Notes under the pieces: model-generated
Seen by the model: the letters and a program-made list of their open reading frames with translations, nothing else
Told to the model about the DNA's origin: nothing
The model's database searches: none
In this document: one piece after another, positions 4,870 through 5,632 of the stretch
Position numbering within the stretch: position 1 is the first letter of the stretch
Layout: every line of letters begins with the position of its first letter
DNA from: Mycobacterium sp.
Lineage (GTDB): Bacteria > Actinomycetota > Actinomycetes > Mycobacteriales > Mycobacteriaceae
Reading direction: 5' to 3'
NCBI GenBank assembly: GCA_018500005.2
Contig: JAHBAP020000257.1
Coordinates: 1 to 5,632, forward strand
Length of the DNA stretch: 5,632 nt
Position numbers and translations under genes: made by a program

Positions 4870-5632
4870 GTGCAGAGATACACCGATCGACGCGTCCTGA
4901 TCACCGGCGGCGGTTCGGGGATCGGCCAGGCCTGTGTGCTGCGGATCCTGGCCGAGGGCGGGCACGTGGCGGCCGCCGATATCAGCCCCGCCGGTCTGGC
5001 CGACACCGTGGCAAAAGCCGGCACCGACGCAGAGCGATTGAGCACCGTCGAGTGCGACGTCGCAAACGAGGGGTCGGTGCAGACCGGCGTGGCTCGTTCG
5101 GTGGAGGTCCTCGGCGGTCTGGACACTCTGGTCAACGTCGCGGGAATTCTGCGCTCGGCGCACTTCCTGGACACCTCGCTGGCCGACTTCGAGCAGGTCC
5201 TGCGCGTCAACCTGATCGGAACATTCCTGGTCACCCGTGCCGCGCTTCCAGCACTGCGACGCGGAACCGCACCCGCGGTGGTCAACCTCAGCTCGACTTC
5301 GGCGCACTTCGCCCATCCGTACATGTCGGCATATGCCGCCTCCAAGGGCGGGGTCCTGGCCATGACCCACGCGCTGGCCGCGGAGTTCGCCAAAGAGGGC
5401 ATCCGATTCAACTCGGTTCAGCCCGGGTCGATCTCCTCGGGCATGACCGACGGGACCGGCCAGCCCAGGCAGGGTGGCGGCCGGGGGCTGCCCGCCGACG
5501 CCGACTTCTCGCTGTTCGCCCGGGTGGCGCCGGGCCTGCCGCTGCCGGACGGGGCGCATTTCGCCGATCCGGACGCGGTGGCTGCGGTGGTGGCGATGCT
5601 GGGGAGTCCAGAGTCCTTCTTCGTGACGGGCA
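4870..5632 (+). CDS. Short-chain dehydrogenase/reductase (SDR) family oxidoreductase (partial, C-terminus beyond right edge)
   Basis: NAD(P)-dependent oxidoreductase of the classical SDR family, expected to act in the cytoplasm on an alcohol/ketone pair; the substrate is unknown. 254 codons are present and the frame is open at the right edge. The sequence stops in SPESFFVTG, which in SDRs is usually followed by a short DGG-type end, so probably only some 10-20 residues are missing. Seen: Rossmann glycine motif TGGGSGIG (12-19); Asp37 at the end of strand beta-2 (VAAADIS), suggesting NAD(H) rather than NADP(H); CDV at 62-64; NVAG (89-92, in place of NNAG); catalytic tetrad Asn114, Ser142, Tyr155, Lys159 (YAASK); and QPGSISSGM after it. 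A Gly-rich loop follows. Start: GTG at 4870 places the glycine motif 12 residues in, as normal. In-frame GTGs at 4849 and 4819 are alternatives; the nearby ATG at 4862 is out of frame. Divergent from the mce operon; a role in modifying the imported lipid is inference. Confidence 0.93.
   Translation, partial: MQRYTDRRVLITGGGSGIGQACVLRILAEGGHVAAADISPAGLADTVAKAGTDAERLSTVECDVANEGSVQTGVARSVEVLGGLDTLVNVAGILRSAHFLDTSLADFEQVLRVNLIGTFLVTRAALPALRRGTAPAVVNLSSTSAHFAHPYMSAYAASKGGVLAMTHALAAEFAKEGIRFNSVQPGSISSGMTDGTGQPRQGGGRGLPADADFSLFARVAPGLPLPDGAHFADPDAVAAVVAMLGSPESFFVTG

Noticed and set aside
4862..4900. ATG at 4862 as the SDR start
   Set aside because: It is out of frame with the SDR and reaches a TGA after 12 codons.
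4509..5559. Long minus-strand open frames opposite the SDR gene
   Set aside because: They lie antisense to a clear SDR with all catalytic residues, and their translations show no family features. The mce operon starts at 4734.

Overview
The window is high-GC DNA with the gene content and intergenic style of a mycobacterium or close relative (Mycobacterium/Mycolicibacterium, Rhodococcus, Nocardia). The main evidence is the arrangement yrbEA-yrbEB-mceA-mceB-mceC, which is the start of a mammalian-cell-entry (mce) operon, a class of lipid importer characteristic of mycolic-acid actinobacteria. No species can be named from the sequence alone.

Layout: almost all of the left 4.7 kb is one operon on the minus strand, read from right to left. 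It contains two MlaE/YrbE-type permeases (3928-4734 and 3058-3915), then MceA (1845-3053), MceB (823-1848) and MceC (1-836, cut by the left edge). Gene junctions are very tight: a 12-nt gap, a 4-nt gap, a 4-nt ATGA overlap and an inferred 14-nt overlap. This fits one polycistronic transcript. The rest of the operon (mceD, E and F would be expected) lies beyond the left edge. To the right, after a 135-bp divergent intergenic region (4735-4869), a classical short-chain dehydrogenase/reductase (SDR) gene runs on the plus strand and is cut by the right edge.

How the parts work together: in known Mce systems two YrbE subunits form the inner-membrane permease, powered by an ATPase (MceG/Mkl) usually encoded elsewhere. 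Six Mce proteins, each with an N-terminal membrane anchor, an MCE ring domain and a helical C-terminal region, build the hydrophobic conduit through the periplasm. From memory of the M. tuberculosis proteins, the permeases look closest to YrbE4A/YrbE4B, the steroid (cholesterol) importer group, but this was not tested by alignment. A divergent SDR would fit oxidation or reduction of an imported hydroxylated lipid or steroid. That link is inference.

The intergenic region is the least explained part. It holds three direct copies of GCCGAAT and one inverted copy. The third copy and the inverted copy form a perfect 8-bp inverted repeat with a 12-bp spacer just upstream of the SDR. These elements overlap plausible promoters for both directions and could be operators for a shared regulator. 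I saw no RNA genes, mobile elements, CRISPR arrays or terminators.
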